Assembly (NCBI GenBank): GCA_022984795.1 | Contig: JALIHJ010000036.1 | Coordinates: forward strand, 186,001 to 250,000 | Reading direction: 5' to 3' | DNA from: Fabrea salina | Lineage: Eukaryota; Ciliophora; Heterotrichea; Heterotrichida; Fabreidae | Length of the DNA: 64,000 nt | Part shown: positions 1 through 9,400 of the stretch, in pieces | Layout of the letters: each line of letters opens with the position of its first letter | Position numbering within the stretch: position 1 is the stretch's first letter | Translations under genes and position numbers: made by a program | Notes under the pieces: generated by a model | What the model saw: only the letters and a program-made list of their open reading frames with translations | Told to the model about the DNA's origin: nothing | Database searches by the model: none

Positions 1-1721
1 ATCACCTTTAAGGCGTAGTAAACTTCTCTTTGGGCGTTAGTCACAAGGTACACGTTTGCAAACATGCCTTTTCCAAGCAACTTAACTACTACAAGTTCTC
101 TGAGAGAAATCTCTTCATCTTCCATTTCTACTCTTTTAAGCAACTGCTGCCTCATAGAGTCGTTCAGTAAGTTGGTGAAGTCAGTGTTGCTGATGACCCA
201 CAAACTTACTTTTCCACTAGCTACACAAGTGAACTCTGAGTTATTGCTTCCGAAAAGCACCACTCTTTCTCCAAAGTAGTCAAGTTTGGCTACAGTGCGC
301 ACTAGTTGGTTCTTTTTGAACAGGTCCACTTTGCCTCTTTTAACAATGTAAATCTTGTCAGAAGGGAACCCTTCTTTGAGTATAGTGTCGCCTTCGGTAT
401 ACTTCTCAATGTTTATAATGCTGAAGAGTTCCTTAAGGTCTTCTGATTTAAGGTGCTTGAACAAGTGCACTTTCATAAGTACGTTGGTAGCTGCGTTTTC
501 TTTAACTACTTCTTCAAACTTGCCTCCTATGCACACTTCGAATTGGTACCTAGTGAGTTCGCCTATTCGGTTGTTGTTGTTCCCAGCTATGATGTCGTCT
601 GTAAAGGTATCCTCATTCGGCCGGGGCAGTGTTATGTCTTGGTCGCCTATACAAGTGGCTCTATCGGCCAGTAGCGTTGAGGTCTTTGCGTATTTAAGGT
701 TTCCTTCGATTACTATGTACAGTTTGCTGCAGCACTTTTCATTGTTCCTGATAACAACGTCTCCTCCTTTGAACTGATTAATGACTAAGCTTTGTCTGAT
801 CTGTTCTTTTTGGTGACTGTTCAGGCTACTTAAAACTGCTGACTTATTAAGTGCCTCCATAATGGTGTTTTTCTCAATAATGAACTGCAAATTGTTCCCC
901 AGCACTTTTTGCAAGTTGTCTCTGCTGAGACACACACACTTAACTTCCCCTTCAACAGCCACACAAGTAGCTGTTCTTAAAGCATTGTAAAGCAAAGCTT
1001 GGTCTCCAAAGTAGTTCCCAGTAACACAACGAGCAATTTCTTGGTTGCCCTTTTGGATGCTCACAGTGCCTTCTCTGATTATGTAAAGGAACTGCCCTGT
1101 TTCGCCTTCAGTTACAATCTTGTCTCCAGGTTTGTACTTAGCAGTAACTAAATTAGCAGCTAACTTGTCTTTTTGTTCAGACTCCAAAGGCTGCAGCAAA
1201 GGCACTTTCTCAAGGAACTCTCTGTTTTGTTCGTACATGTTAACGTTAATGTCTTCGATTACTTTTCTGAAAACCTTCCTTTCAATGCCCCACAAAGTAA
1301 CTAAGTCCATGCACCTCACAGTAGCAGAACTGGGTTTTTCGTGGAGCAGAGCTAACTCTCCAAAGCCTTCCCCTTCGTGTATTTTGTTGACTCTTTTACC
1401 GTCAATCAACACTTCTAAAGTCCCACTGCGCACTACGTAGTAGGTTGAAAAGTCTGAGTTTTGGGTCATTACTTCCTGGCCTCCGTAAAAGGTGTACAGC
1501 TCCATGTACTTACTAACTACTTCCTTGTCTTCTTCACTTAAACTCGTAAAAATAAAGTGTCCATTGAGTGCTTTGAGTATCATTGAGTAGTCTTCTTCAG
1601 TTTTAACTGCGTTTCTGTGTATAACGGGGTGTTCTGGTAAAGCGTACCTTTTGGAGGGTTCTGACTTTTTGCCAAGACGGACTTCAGAATGGACTTTAAT
1701 TTTAGTGCAGCCATTTCCCAT
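1..1721 (-). CDS. cGMP-dependent protein kinase, N-terminal part (runs off left edge)
   Basis: The minus-strand frame from ATG 1721 is open to the window edge (573 residues). It begins MGNGC, a likely N-myristoylation site. Four cyclic-nucleotide-binding modules follow, with cassettes near residues 120 (FGELALLHEKPSSATV), 239 (FGDQALLYNALRTATC), 358 (IGDQDITL) and 483 (FGERVVLFG). A kinase domain starts near 540 with the glycine loop LGKGMFANVYLV and the invariant lysine of ALKV at 572. The catalytic remainder lies outside the window. The architecture matches the large alveolate PKGs (several cNBDs then kinase), which are cGMP effectors in signalling and motility. Only the second cassette keeps the arginine that contacts the cyclic phosphate, so the other three may bind poorly or be structural. 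No intron is seen. The start lies 8 bp after the stop of the LSm gene on the same strand. Confidence 0.93.
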   Translation of the reverse strand, partial: MGNGCTKIKVHSEVRLGKKSEPSKRYALPEHPVIHRNAVKTEEDYSMILKALNGHFIFTSLSEEDKEVVSKYMELYTFYGGQEVMTQNSDFSTYYVVRSGTLEVLIDGKRVNKIHEGEGFGELALLHEKPSSATVRCMDLVTLWGIERKVFRKVIEDINVNMYEQNREFLEKVPLLQPLESEQKDKLAANLVTAKYKPGDKIVTEGETGQFLYIIREGTVSIQKGNQEIARCVTGNYFGDQALLYNALRTATCVAVEGEVKCVCLSRDNLQKVLGNNLQFIIEKNTIMEALNKSAVLSSLNSHQKEQIRQSLVINQFKGGDVVIRNNEKCCSKLYIVIEGNLKYAKTSTLLADRATCIGDQDITLPRPNEDTFTDDIIAGNNNNRIGELTRYQFEVCIGGKFEEVVKENAATNVLMKVHLFKHLKSEDLKELFSIINIEKYTEGDTILKEGFPSDKIYIVKRGKVDLFKKNQLVRTVAKLDYFGERVVLFGSNNSEFTCVASGKVSLWVISNTDFTNLLNDSMRQQLLKRVEMEDEEISLRELVVVKLLGKGMFANVYLVTNAQREVYYALKV

Positions 1722-1729
1722 TTTAATTA

Positions 1730-1933
1730 CTAAGTAGCTATGTAAGTAGAGGGCCGAATAAGCAGCACTGTGTCTCCTCTAACGAACAAAGAGTCTGTTC
1801 TGTTGAGCAGCACTAAGTTCATGTGCTCGTCAAATCCTTTCAAAACTCCTTCTAAGTTTTCGCCAGTTTTCAGTCTTACCTTTACGTTTTCGTCAATTGC
1901 TAGTTTAAGTATTTCTAAGGGGCCAGTTTCCAT
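1730..1933 (-). CDS. LSM3: LSm3-like Sm-fold protein
   Basis: A 67-residue protein consisting of little more than an Sm fold. The Sm1 segment reads PLEILKLAIDENVKVRL and continues to DEHMNLVL, and the Sm2 segment is LFVRGDTVLLIRP. The PL-x-LI/LK start and the LFVRGD-V-L end resemble LSm3, a subunit of the LSm1-7 (mRNA decay) and LSm2-8 (U6 snRNP) rings. The usual acidic loop between Sm1 and Sm2 of LSm3 is missing, so it is shorter than typical LSm3 (about 100 residues). Another LSm or Sm paralogue is possible. It ends in TAG and sits between two minus-strand genes with 8-bp gaps on both sides. Confidence 0.8.
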   Translation of the reverse strand: METGPLEILKLAIDENVKVRLKTGENLEGVLKGFDEHMNLVLLNRTDSLFVRGDTVLLIRPSTYIAT

Positions 1934-1941
1934 TTAATATG

Positions 1942-2571
1942 TTATTTATAAAGCTCTCCTCCGTAAGAGAGGTTCCTGGAGTGCACTGTTTTACTGAGTG
2001 AGAAGTCAGGCAAAGAACTTTTTCTGGACTGGTTAGTGTTTTTGGACATGTTTCTGCGGAATTTCATAAGTACGAGCTTTATAGCTGTGTGTCCGGCAGG
2101 GGAGTATTTGTACTCTTTTGGGAACTCTTTGAACCTAGGCGACTTATGTACAAACGGTTTATGTGACCCAAAAGGAGACTTAGGAAACAAAGGAATCCTA
2201 ATGTTTTCTAGTGATCTTTGCTTCTGTACAATTTTATCAAGTGCTTTGAACAGAGCTTTATAGGGCACAGCGAGTTTTTTGAGGGTTTCAATTCTGCTGT
2301 TGTTTAAATGAACTTCGTTGTGGGTGGATTGAGGTTTTGCAATGCAGCTTTTAAGTGGACTTTTGGGTTTCCTAAAGTTATCTCTGAGTGGAGGGAGTAA
2401 GTTGGAACTGGGATTTCTCAGTTTGTGAATTAACGAAATGCACCCTTTGTTTTTAGGAGAGTTGTTTCTTAAAGAGTTTCTGTTATTAGACCTGCAGTGC
2501 TTGCCTCTTTTTTTCCACTTCTGTCCAGCTAGGATCTTTTCGATTTCGCTTAAGTTTTCTTGGTTTTCCAT
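1942..2571 (-). CDS. unknown basic protein
   Basis: I do not recognise this 209-residue protein. It is rich in Lys, Arg, Ser, Pro and Asn, with phosphosite-like KSP and SPR stretches (for example PKSPFG and HKSPRF) and no membrane segment or signal peptide. I chose ATG 2571 (MENQENLSEIEKI). An in-frame ATG at 2595 would overlap the start of the divergent F-box gene by 7 bp and adds only MTFTKSVR. It could be a cytoskeletal or nuclear low-complexity protein. It is head-to-head with the F-box gene, 17 bp between start codons. Confidence 0.65.
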   Translation of the reverse strand: MENQENLSEIEKILAGQKWKKRGKHCRSNNRNSLRNNSPKNKGCISLIHKLRNPSSNLLPPLRDNFRKPKSPLKSCIAKPQSTHNEVHLNNSRIETLKKLAVPYKALFKALDKIVQKQRSLENIRIPLFPKSPFGSHKPFVHKSPRFKEFPKEYKYSPAGHTAIKLVLMKFRRNMSKNTNQSRKSSLPDFSLSKTVHSRNLSYGGELYK

Positions 2572-2588
2572 TCTAACTGATTTGGTAA
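2572..2588. promoter_or_regulatory. 17-bp spacer between divergent start codons
   Basis: Lies between the unknown basic protein (minus) and the F-box gene (plus). No TATA-like motif stands out; listed for the spacing series. Confidence 0.3.
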
Positions 2589-3938
2589 ATGTCATCTGAT
2601 GACTGCTTCAAACTACCTAATTTGTCTTTCAACATGCTTTCTGAGATTCTAAAGTACTTAACTATCAAAGAACTCTGTTGTGTAAACGGAGTTTGCAAAA
2701 AGCTCAATGCTGCTTCTGAGTTGGATGTTTTGTGGAAAGATTTGTTTCCGCATAAAAAGTCTGGCAAACAGAAAAAGCAACATCTGTCTGCTAAGAAAAG
2801 AATCACCCAAAACATATTTGAGAAAGCCAGTGAAACTTACATTTTAGAAGGCCACCTTGATATGATCACTCACCTAACACTAAACGACTCAGAACTCATC
2901 AGTAGTTCCCGCGATTCCACTGCTTGTGTATGGGACCTCCAAAAGATGAGGGCCCGCACCCTGTCTGGACACTCTAACTGGGTGCTTTCGGGCCACCGTT
3001 TTCCTTACGGAATAGTTACTACTTCCTCAGATAAGACAATCCGAATCTGGGGCGAAAAAGAAGAGTGCAAAGTCATTAGAGCCCACAAAAAGCCAATCAA
3101 CTGTTCTAAGAAAATCAACGACAGACACCTAGTTACTGGGGGTTACGACAACTCTGTGAAGGTCTGGGACATTAAGTCCGGGAAATGCAAATTTGTTTTT
3201 GAAGGACTCATTTCACACGTCAACTCACTTGCCTTCGACAACAACTTAGTTGCTGCAAACCCAGGACTCACTAACGAAGTGTGTGTTTGGGACTACCACT
3301 CAGGACAAGAAGTTTACCACGTTAACCCCAACCAGGGTGTACCGAATAGATTTGGCTTCGCCAACGGATTCAAAAGCATTTACATGAAGCACCCACTTTT
3401 GTTTGCAGGCGAAAACAATAAAGTCAAAGTTTGGGACTTAAGAGTAGACACCCAAGTAGGAACAGCCCCCATTCCAACTAGACTTTTAAAGTCAATGAAC
3501 ATAAGTGCGGACCGGAACGCAAGAGGAGTCTTTAAAACCATACTGTGTGAGGACAACAACACCTTAGCAGTTGGAGCTGGTGGACTGTGTGGACTCTTGA
3601 CTTTTGATATGCGCAAAATGAAGCAAGCTCTGTACTTAAGTGTACATGACTACCCCATACTCGAATTAGACACTGGAAGAGACGTGCTGAGTCACTTAGC
3701 TGCAACCACAGGAACCACCACTTACTACCAGTACGAAATAGCAGTGTTTGACCTCAATAACCCCAAAGAAAAGAATATAAAGCTAATTCCTGGTCACAAA
3801 GCAGTAGTGACAAGCTTGGAAATAGGAGACGACTTCATTGTAACTGGAGCTAAAGACGGAGGACTCAGAGCTATGGCCTTCAAAATGAACCGCCAGAAAC
3901 TCAAAAGAACCCAAACAGCAAAGAAAATCCGCTGTTAA
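2589..3938 (+). CDS. F-box/WD40 repeat protein
   Basis: 449 residues. An F-box occupies about residues 8-50 (LPNLSFNMLSEILKYL, then CCVNGVCKKLN). WD40 repeats follow from about 85, with several clear GH...WD units (GHLDMITHL, GHSNWVLSGH, TSSDKTIRIW, GGYDNSVKVWD) and a last repeat near 395 (GHKAVVTSLEIGDDFIVTGAKDG). The family role is substrate recognition in SCF ubiquitin ligases, with SKP1 binding the F-box and the propeller binding the substrate. The substrate cannot be told from sequence. No intron is visible. The centrin gene follows 12 bp downstream on the same strand. Confidence 0.9.
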   Translation: MSSDDCFKLPNLSFNMLSEILKYLTIKELCCVNGVCKKLNAASELDVLWKDLFPHKKSGKQKKQHLSAKKRITQNIFEKASETYILEGHLDMITHLTLNDSELISSSRDSTACVWDLQKMRARTLSGHSNWVLSGHRFPYGIVTTSSDKTIRIWGEKEECKVIRAHKKPINCSKKINDRHLVTGGYDNSVKVWDIKSGKCKFVFEGLISHVNSLAFDNNLVAANPGLTNEVCVWDYHSGQEVYHVNPNQGVPNRFGFANGFKSIYMKHPLLFAGENNKVKVWDLRVDTQVGTAPIPTRLLKSMNISADRNARGVFKTILCEDNNTLAVGAGGLCGLLTFDMRKMKQALYLSVHDYPILELDTGRDVLSHLAATTGTTTYYQYEIAVFDLNNPKEKNIKLIPGHKAVVTSLEIGDDFIVTGAKDGGLRAMAFKMNRQKLKRTQTAKKIRC

Positions 3939-3950
3939 TGCTAATTTAAA

Positions 3951-4487
3951 ATGGCCCTGTCCCCTGTAAAATCGCCTTCTAGTCCTTTTAAGAAGCAAGC
4001 TGCAAGAAGACGTCACAGAATGGAAGACGAACAAATAGCTGAGATGAAAGAAGCATTTAGCATATTTGACACGGAACACACAAGCAGTTTGGACGCTCGG
4101 GAATTCAAAGCAGCCATGCGGGCCATGGGTTTCGAACTGTCGAAACAAGAAGTTATAAAGATTTACTCAGACTTCGAAAAAGACCTAACTGACAAACTAG
4201 ACTTCGAAGAGTTCCAAGCAGTAGTTATGCCGCGCATGTCCCAAAAAGAGACTCGCGAAGAAATTTTAAAAATCTTCAGATTGTTTGACGAAGACAACTT
4301 AGGAAGGATTTCTTTTAAAAACTTAAAAAGAGTAGCAACTGAGTTGGGCGAAACCTTAATGGACGAAGAACTCATTGAAATGGTTGAAGAAGCTGACCAA
4401 GACCAAGACGGGTACATTACTTTTGACGACTTCTATAGAGTAATGAGGAAAAGAGGCGACGGTCCTTTGGACAGCGACGAAGATTAA
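3951..4487 (+). CDS. centrin-like EF-hand protein
   Basis: 178 residues with four EF-hand positions after a basic, Ser/Pro-rich N-terminal extension of about 25 residues. The segment EMKEAFSIFDTEHT is the centrin signature. Loop 1 (DTEHTSSLDARE) is altered, loop 2 is degenerate, loop 3 (DEDNLGRISFKN) lacks the final Glu, and loop 4 (DQDQDGYITFDD) looks competent for calcium. Centrins act at basal bodies and, in Stentor-like ciliates, in contractile myonemes. It ends exactly where the convergent bromodomain gene ends, with no base between the stop codons. Confidence in the family is high; the subclass (basal body or myoneme) is open. Confidence 0.92.
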   Translation: MALSPVKSPSSPFKKQAARRRHRMEDEQIAEMKEAFSIFDTEHTSSLDAREFKAAMRAMGFELSKQEVIKIYSDFEKDLTDKLDFEEFQAVVMPRMSQKETREEILKIFRLFDEDNLGRISFKNLKRVATELGETLMDEELIEMVEEADQDQDGYITFDDFYRVMRKRGDGPLDSDED

Positions 4488-5075
4488 TTATAATTCTTTT
4501 TTTGTAGCATCTTGTTGAATGATGTCTTGTAATTTCTCAAAAACTTCGTTTTCTACTTCGTCAAGTTTAATGAGCAACTTGTCTTTTTCAAGTTGGACTG
4601 CAGCAGTTGAGCATTCAGACTCCACTACAGTAACTATGTGTGCTAGGGTGTCGTGGCTTACTTTTTTAATAAGGTTTGAAAGTTCTTTTTTGATCTCCAA
4701 AGGTTTAGGGTCCCTTCTGCGTTTGAGTGGCAGGTTCATTTCAATGCTGTTTTGTTCACAGTACTCTTTTTGCTTTGCTTGTAAAAAGTTAGCAGCACTG
4801 ACTACTTCGGTGTCAGGAGAGTTGTAGGTTCTGCAGTTTTCCCAAATCAAGTTAATGTCGTAAATGACTTCGGAGGAGTCTGCGTACTGGTCTTTAGTCA
4901 GGCTCTTTTTAACTGTGGAAAGGTCCATAGGGTTCTTGATTATCTCTGGGTAGTCGTTGAGTCCTAGCTTCTTCCAGTCCACTGGCTGCTTGAACCAAAC
5001 CGACTCAGGGAACCTTTCGAGGTGCTTTACTAAGTTGGTAAGTTTCAAAGCATCTGTGCGCGAGAGTTTGCTCAT
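4488..5075 (-). CDS. short BET-like bromodomain protein
   Basis: 195 residues. The bromodomain covers about residues 12-110. It has DYPEIIKNPMDLSTV (ZA loop and helix A) and the acetyl-lysine Asn in NCRTYNSPDTEV. A C-terminal segment from about 130 (EIKKELSNLIKKV through QLEKDKLLIKLDEV) looks like a reduced NET domain. One bromodomain plus a NET-like tail resembles the single-bromodomain GTE/BET-type readers of acetylated histones that recruit chromatin machinery. It is far smaller than animal BET proteins. Convergent with centrin (0 bp) and divergent from the TPR gene (17 bp between start codons). Confidence 0.9.
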   Translation of the reverse strand: MSKLSRTDALKLTNLVKHLERFPESVWFKQPVDWKKLGLNDYPEIIKNPMDLSTVKKSLTKDQYADSSEVIYDINLIWENCRTYNSPDTEVVSAANFLQAKQKEYCEQNSIEMNLPLKRRRDPKPLEIKKELSNLIKKVSHDTLAHIVTVVESECSTAAVQLEKDKLLIKLDEVENEVFEKLQDIIQQDATKKEL

Positions 5076-5092
5076 AATATGAGGCTATAAAA
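5076..5092. promoter_or_regulatory. 17-bp spacer between divergent start codons
   Basis: AATATGAGGCTATAAAA separates the bromodomain ATG (minus) from the TPR-gene ATG (plus). TATAAAA directly abuts the plus-strand ATG, as in the EFG1/EPL spacer. Confidence 0.38.
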
Positions 5093-6340
5093 ATGTTTAA
5101 CCCAGCTCAGTTTGAATCTATGAAGGGGATGATGAACGCCCAGAACATGAAACAATGCTCTGAAAGGATTTCTGGCATGTCTGATGAACAACTTAGGAAT
5201 TTGATGGCCATGACAGGAATGCAAGGCGACCCCAGTATGCTGAGGAACGCTGCTAGTGCTATGTCAGGATTCAACGACGAACAACTCAACGCAATGAAAA
5301 ACATAGCTCCTCAAAGCACACCTCAAGAAAAACTCAGCCCTAACTTGTTAAAGGCTACTGAGATCAAAAACCAAGGCAACCAAAGTTTCAAGCACGGAGA
5401 GTTCACAAAGGCTGCTCAGAAGTACCAAGAAGCTTTGGAAGTGCTTAGTAAAGAACCTATTTGTGAACAGTTAAAAACATTAGAAGTTTCTTGCAGAATG
5501 AACTTAGCAACTTGCTTAGCTAAGGAATTCCAATGGGAAGAAATCATTACACAAAGCAAAAAGGTAAAAGTTATATAGGTTCTGGTTTATGGCGACAACG
5601 CTAAAGCTTTTTACAGGTACGCACAGGGTCTTTACAAAACAAACCAGTTCAAGTTAGCTTCTGAAAAAGCCTTAAAAGCACTTAGGATCTCTCCAAATGA
5701 CCCAAATATTATTGGCTTAAATGAAGAAATCCAAAAAGCTATAGAAGCAAACCAACTCAAAAACCAAGAAAAAGACAGAGGAGTTGACTTATCAACTCCT
5801 GAAGTCACTTCTGAAGTCACTTCTGAAAGCATCTCTGAAAACACTCCTCAAATCCCCAACTTACCTAACTTGTCACAAAGCCAAATTCAAAAAGGCTACG
5901 AAGACCTGTCCAAAATATCCCCCGAAAACTTGCAAAGAATGGCAGAAACCTTTAAATCTATGGACCCCCGTGTTATGGAAAACGTTTTCAAAGCCCAAGG
6001 AGTTAACATGTCAGCTGAACAAATCTCCAAAATGTCTGAAATGCTCACTCCAGAAACTATTGGCCAAATCCAAAACATGGTAGGCAGTGGAGCTACTCCT
6101 GGAAACGCAACTGAAATGATGGCTAACCCCAACATGCAGAAGATGCTTAGTCAGGTAGTTGCTTCCCAGTTAGGAAGGAACCCCGAAGAAATCGAACCTT
6201 TGATAGGGTGCTTGCAAAAACTACTTAACTTCTTCACGAAGGCAGCTGCTGTTTATAGAAGCCTTACTTGTGGAAGTCGCAAGTATCTTACTGGGGCTGC
6301 AGTGGCTGGACTCTTTGCTTGGTACTTCGAGTGGCTTTAA
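5093..6340 (+). CDS. tail-anchored TPR co-chaperone (OEP61/TPR7-like)
   Basis: Two exons joined by a 15-nt intron (5564-5578) give 410 residues. The N-terminus (MFNPAQFESMKGMM, then GMSDEQLRNLMAMTG) is a Met-rich STI1/DP-like helical segment. TPR motifs run from about 85 (KNQGNQSFKHGEFTKAAQ) across the splice site to about 210. A second Met-rich module lies near 260-350 (MDPRVMENVFKAQG, MSEMLTPETIGQIQ), and a C-terminal hydrophobic helix is seen (AAVAGLFAWYFEWL). This order matches plant OEP61/TPR7, which sits on the ER surface and receives Hsp70/Hsp90 clients. Without the intron the frame stops at TAG 5576. Acid/Thr/Ser-rich spacer repeats (EVTSEVTSE) separate the halves. Confidence 0.82.
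5564..5578 (+). other. 15-nt spliceosomal intron
   Basis: GTAAAAGTTATATAG. It contains the only in-frame stop. Removing it (phase 0) joins KK to VLVYGDNAKAFYRYA and restores a TPR helix. A at position 10 and TAG at the end match the other introns here. Confidence 0.93.
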
Positions 6341-6426
6341 TCTGTTAGTTGTAAGATGGTAAGTTGGTTCTGTCCAATACTATCACACTTAAGTTCTCAA
6401 TTTAATTCACTTAAACGGATAGAAAT

Positions 6427-9400
6427 ATGTTATGGCTAGCAGGGTTAATCTCAGTTGCTTTGAGTTGCGAGTTAATACAACTGCCTAACTCTATCTACGA
6501 CTTTACGCCTTCTTTCAAACACACAAACCACTTAGAAGGCTCAGGCAGGTTCTTTGCTCCCCAAGAAAAGGTCAAATGGGAGTTCCAAGTACAAGAAGAC
6601 TCTTGGTTCCGCGCCCTTATTGAGCCTAAACTGCACTACTCAAACATTTGCTTAGTTAAAGAAGGCACTGTGTTTGACTACCAAGACGCAGAAGTCAACA
6701 ACTTCGGAATGCTTTCAGTCAAGTTAACTCCAGGAAGCTACTCACTAGAGATTGAAACGCTTAAGTTCGAAGAACAAGCAGACTCGCTGAACACTTGGGC
6801 CTGTGAAGAGCCTAATTTGTACCTGAGTCTAGCCATTCACTCTTACTCAGATTTAGAAAGTCTTCTGCCTGACGACATGGAAGAGTACCAGTCAGGCTAC
6901 CCGGAAATAGACCCACAAACCATTTTCCAAGACTTGCTGCCTTTCACTACAACTCACGCCAAATACTACGTAGAGTCTGCCACTGTGCCTTTAGAAAACT
7001 CTATTTTGAAAAGGTTCAAGTTCGAAAACCCAGAGCCAGACCCGGAACTTAAAACCCTAGGATTCACAGGAGTTTGGAAGTTAACTTTTTCAATGCACTA
7101 CGACTTTTTGTTAAGTGGTGGTTTAGGAATTCTGTTTTCAAAGTCCAGCAAAAGTCCTTCTGACTTGTCTTCACTTAAGTGCATTAAGCAGGGGTCCTGT
7201 GTATTTGGTAGTCACATAGACAAGAACGCAGTTACAGTTTACACAGCTTTTACTGCTGGGGAGTTTGAAGTTTCTATTTACTACTCAGGGATGACTTCTG
7301 CAGAACGTGACATGCTTTCAGGGGTTTCTGGAAAGATTCCTTTTACTTTGCACGTGAGTTTGGAACCCCTGATTGAAAGAGAAGACAGGTTCAACTGTGA
7401 AGCAGGCCACATACCTTTTAGTTTGAACTCTCCAGGCCTTATGGACTCCAGGGGGTTTTTGCGTTTTGAAGACAGAGTCATTGCTGACTTAAGGTCGCCT
7501 AAACAAGTTTCTGAGTTCAAAGTAAGCACTCCGAGTTTTTTAAGGGTAGTTAGCACAGAGCCTCTAGGAATAGACTTGTCAATAAAACTAAGAGACCAAG
7601 AAAACCAACTAGTAGTTGCTTCAGAGGTAATGGGAGGAACACAAGGGATCCTGCAAAAGATTCCAAAGGGAGTCTATACTCTTGAGTTCAGTGTGCAAAA
7701 CAGCATAAGTGCGGATCCTTCTCACAAGTTCTGTGAAACTTTTCTGTTGGAAATAGGAATTTCCCCTTACAGCTCAGTTGAAAGTTTACTAGAACACTAC
7801 TCAATGAAAAACTGCCAGGACAACACTCAAGACCTTAAAAACTGGTTTTTGCAACTCGAAAGCAAACTTAACTCTGACCAAAAAGTAAACTTGAAGCCAG
7901 ACCAAGTATACTTGGTACAGGGTGGGTTTTCTAGTGAATTCAGAGTGCCAGCAGAAGCCTACGGGTACTTCGGTAAGCTTTACTTAGAAATATTTTCAGA
8001 CTTTGTAGTGTCCGACTTAACTATTACTCTCCAAAAAAGGCACAAAAAGAAACTTTCTATAATAAAAGGAGACACTTCAGACGTAAAGAACCTAGGGAAC
8101 CACAACAGAAAGGCTTTTCAAGAGTTACTAGTTCCCGGAAACTACTTATTCACCCTAAACAAAGGACCTACCCAAAACACTACTGAGAGTTTACTTACTT
8201 GCAGTGCTTTCCAGTTAAGAATTCAAATATTCCAAACTGAACAAAAACAAATTCAAAACTGGAACTGCTACCAAAAAGACGCACACTTGCTGCCTTCAAG
8301 CCTCAACACGCTTGACAAACTAGGAACTCCGGGCACTGACCCTTTGCTGCTGCCTAAAACTGTTTACTTCTCTCCAGCTGTAATAGCTCCTAACTCTTAC
8401 AAAAACGTGACTAACTCTGTTTCTTTTAAACTCCAAAAAGACAGCTTAGTCAGAGTGCTAGCTGAGAGTCAAGGAGAAGCTATGCGCTTAGTTCTTAAAC
8501 AGGACTCTAAAGTAGTGGCAACTGATGGTTCCACCAAAACTCCTCCCATATACACACTCAGTCACAAAGGCTCAGCAGACTACAAACTAGAAGTGCTTTT
8601 TTACCCCAGTACACAAAGGAAGTGCCACACTTACTCTATCCTCATAGAAATACTTCCTACTAGCTTGATTCAAGAGTCCACTTCTAACTGCATCAAAGAA
8701 CTCCCTTCCAAAGAAATAATTTCTGAAAGAACCATTGAATACGGAGTGCCTTTGTTTTTCTTCAACACTGACCAAGGCTTTTCTTCACTCATTGAGTCAC
8801 AAACTTTCCAGTTTCCTCAAAAAGTCAAACCAACACTGACAACCATGCCTTTGCAAGTCACTTCGGGGGGAAGTATGGTAACTGGGCACTTACAGTACTC
8901 CTTTGTGGAGGCAGACTTAGTTATAGAAATCCTTAGTGGGGAAGAAGTAGTTGAATGGGGGAGCTTCCAAGCCCCTCACCGGTACGAACTGTCTCCTGTG
9001 CCCTTGTCACAAGGAGACTACACTCTTCGCATTAGGGAACTTTCTAGGTCGCCTTTTCCCAGTTGCTTTACTTTTTCTACAAGTGCACTTGTAGAGGATG
9101 TAGCACTTTGGGACAACATCAGTGCTTTAGTGCGTAAGTCTGAAACTTGTAACTACCCAGATCAGTCTTATAGTCTTAACTTGGTGGGGCAACTTGAGTA
9201 CGGAAGACTGCATTGGCGCAAAACCCTAGAAATGGACTTGTTGCTTCAAATGACAGTGTTTGACTTCCACGTTGACGAAGAAAGCATTTTAAAGGTGTTT
9301 ATAGAGCCCCTTAAAGGAATTAATTTCAGAGTGAGAGTTGTGGGAGACAGCCAAGCAGACGAAAAACTACTTTCTGGAGCAGAGACTTTTGAAACCGGCA

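Noticed and set aside
355-777. Plus-strand open frame of 140 codons inside the left-edge gene
   Set aside because: It lies antisense to continuous PKG coding sequence with clear cNMP domains; it is Ser/Leu-rich as expected of an antisense frame.
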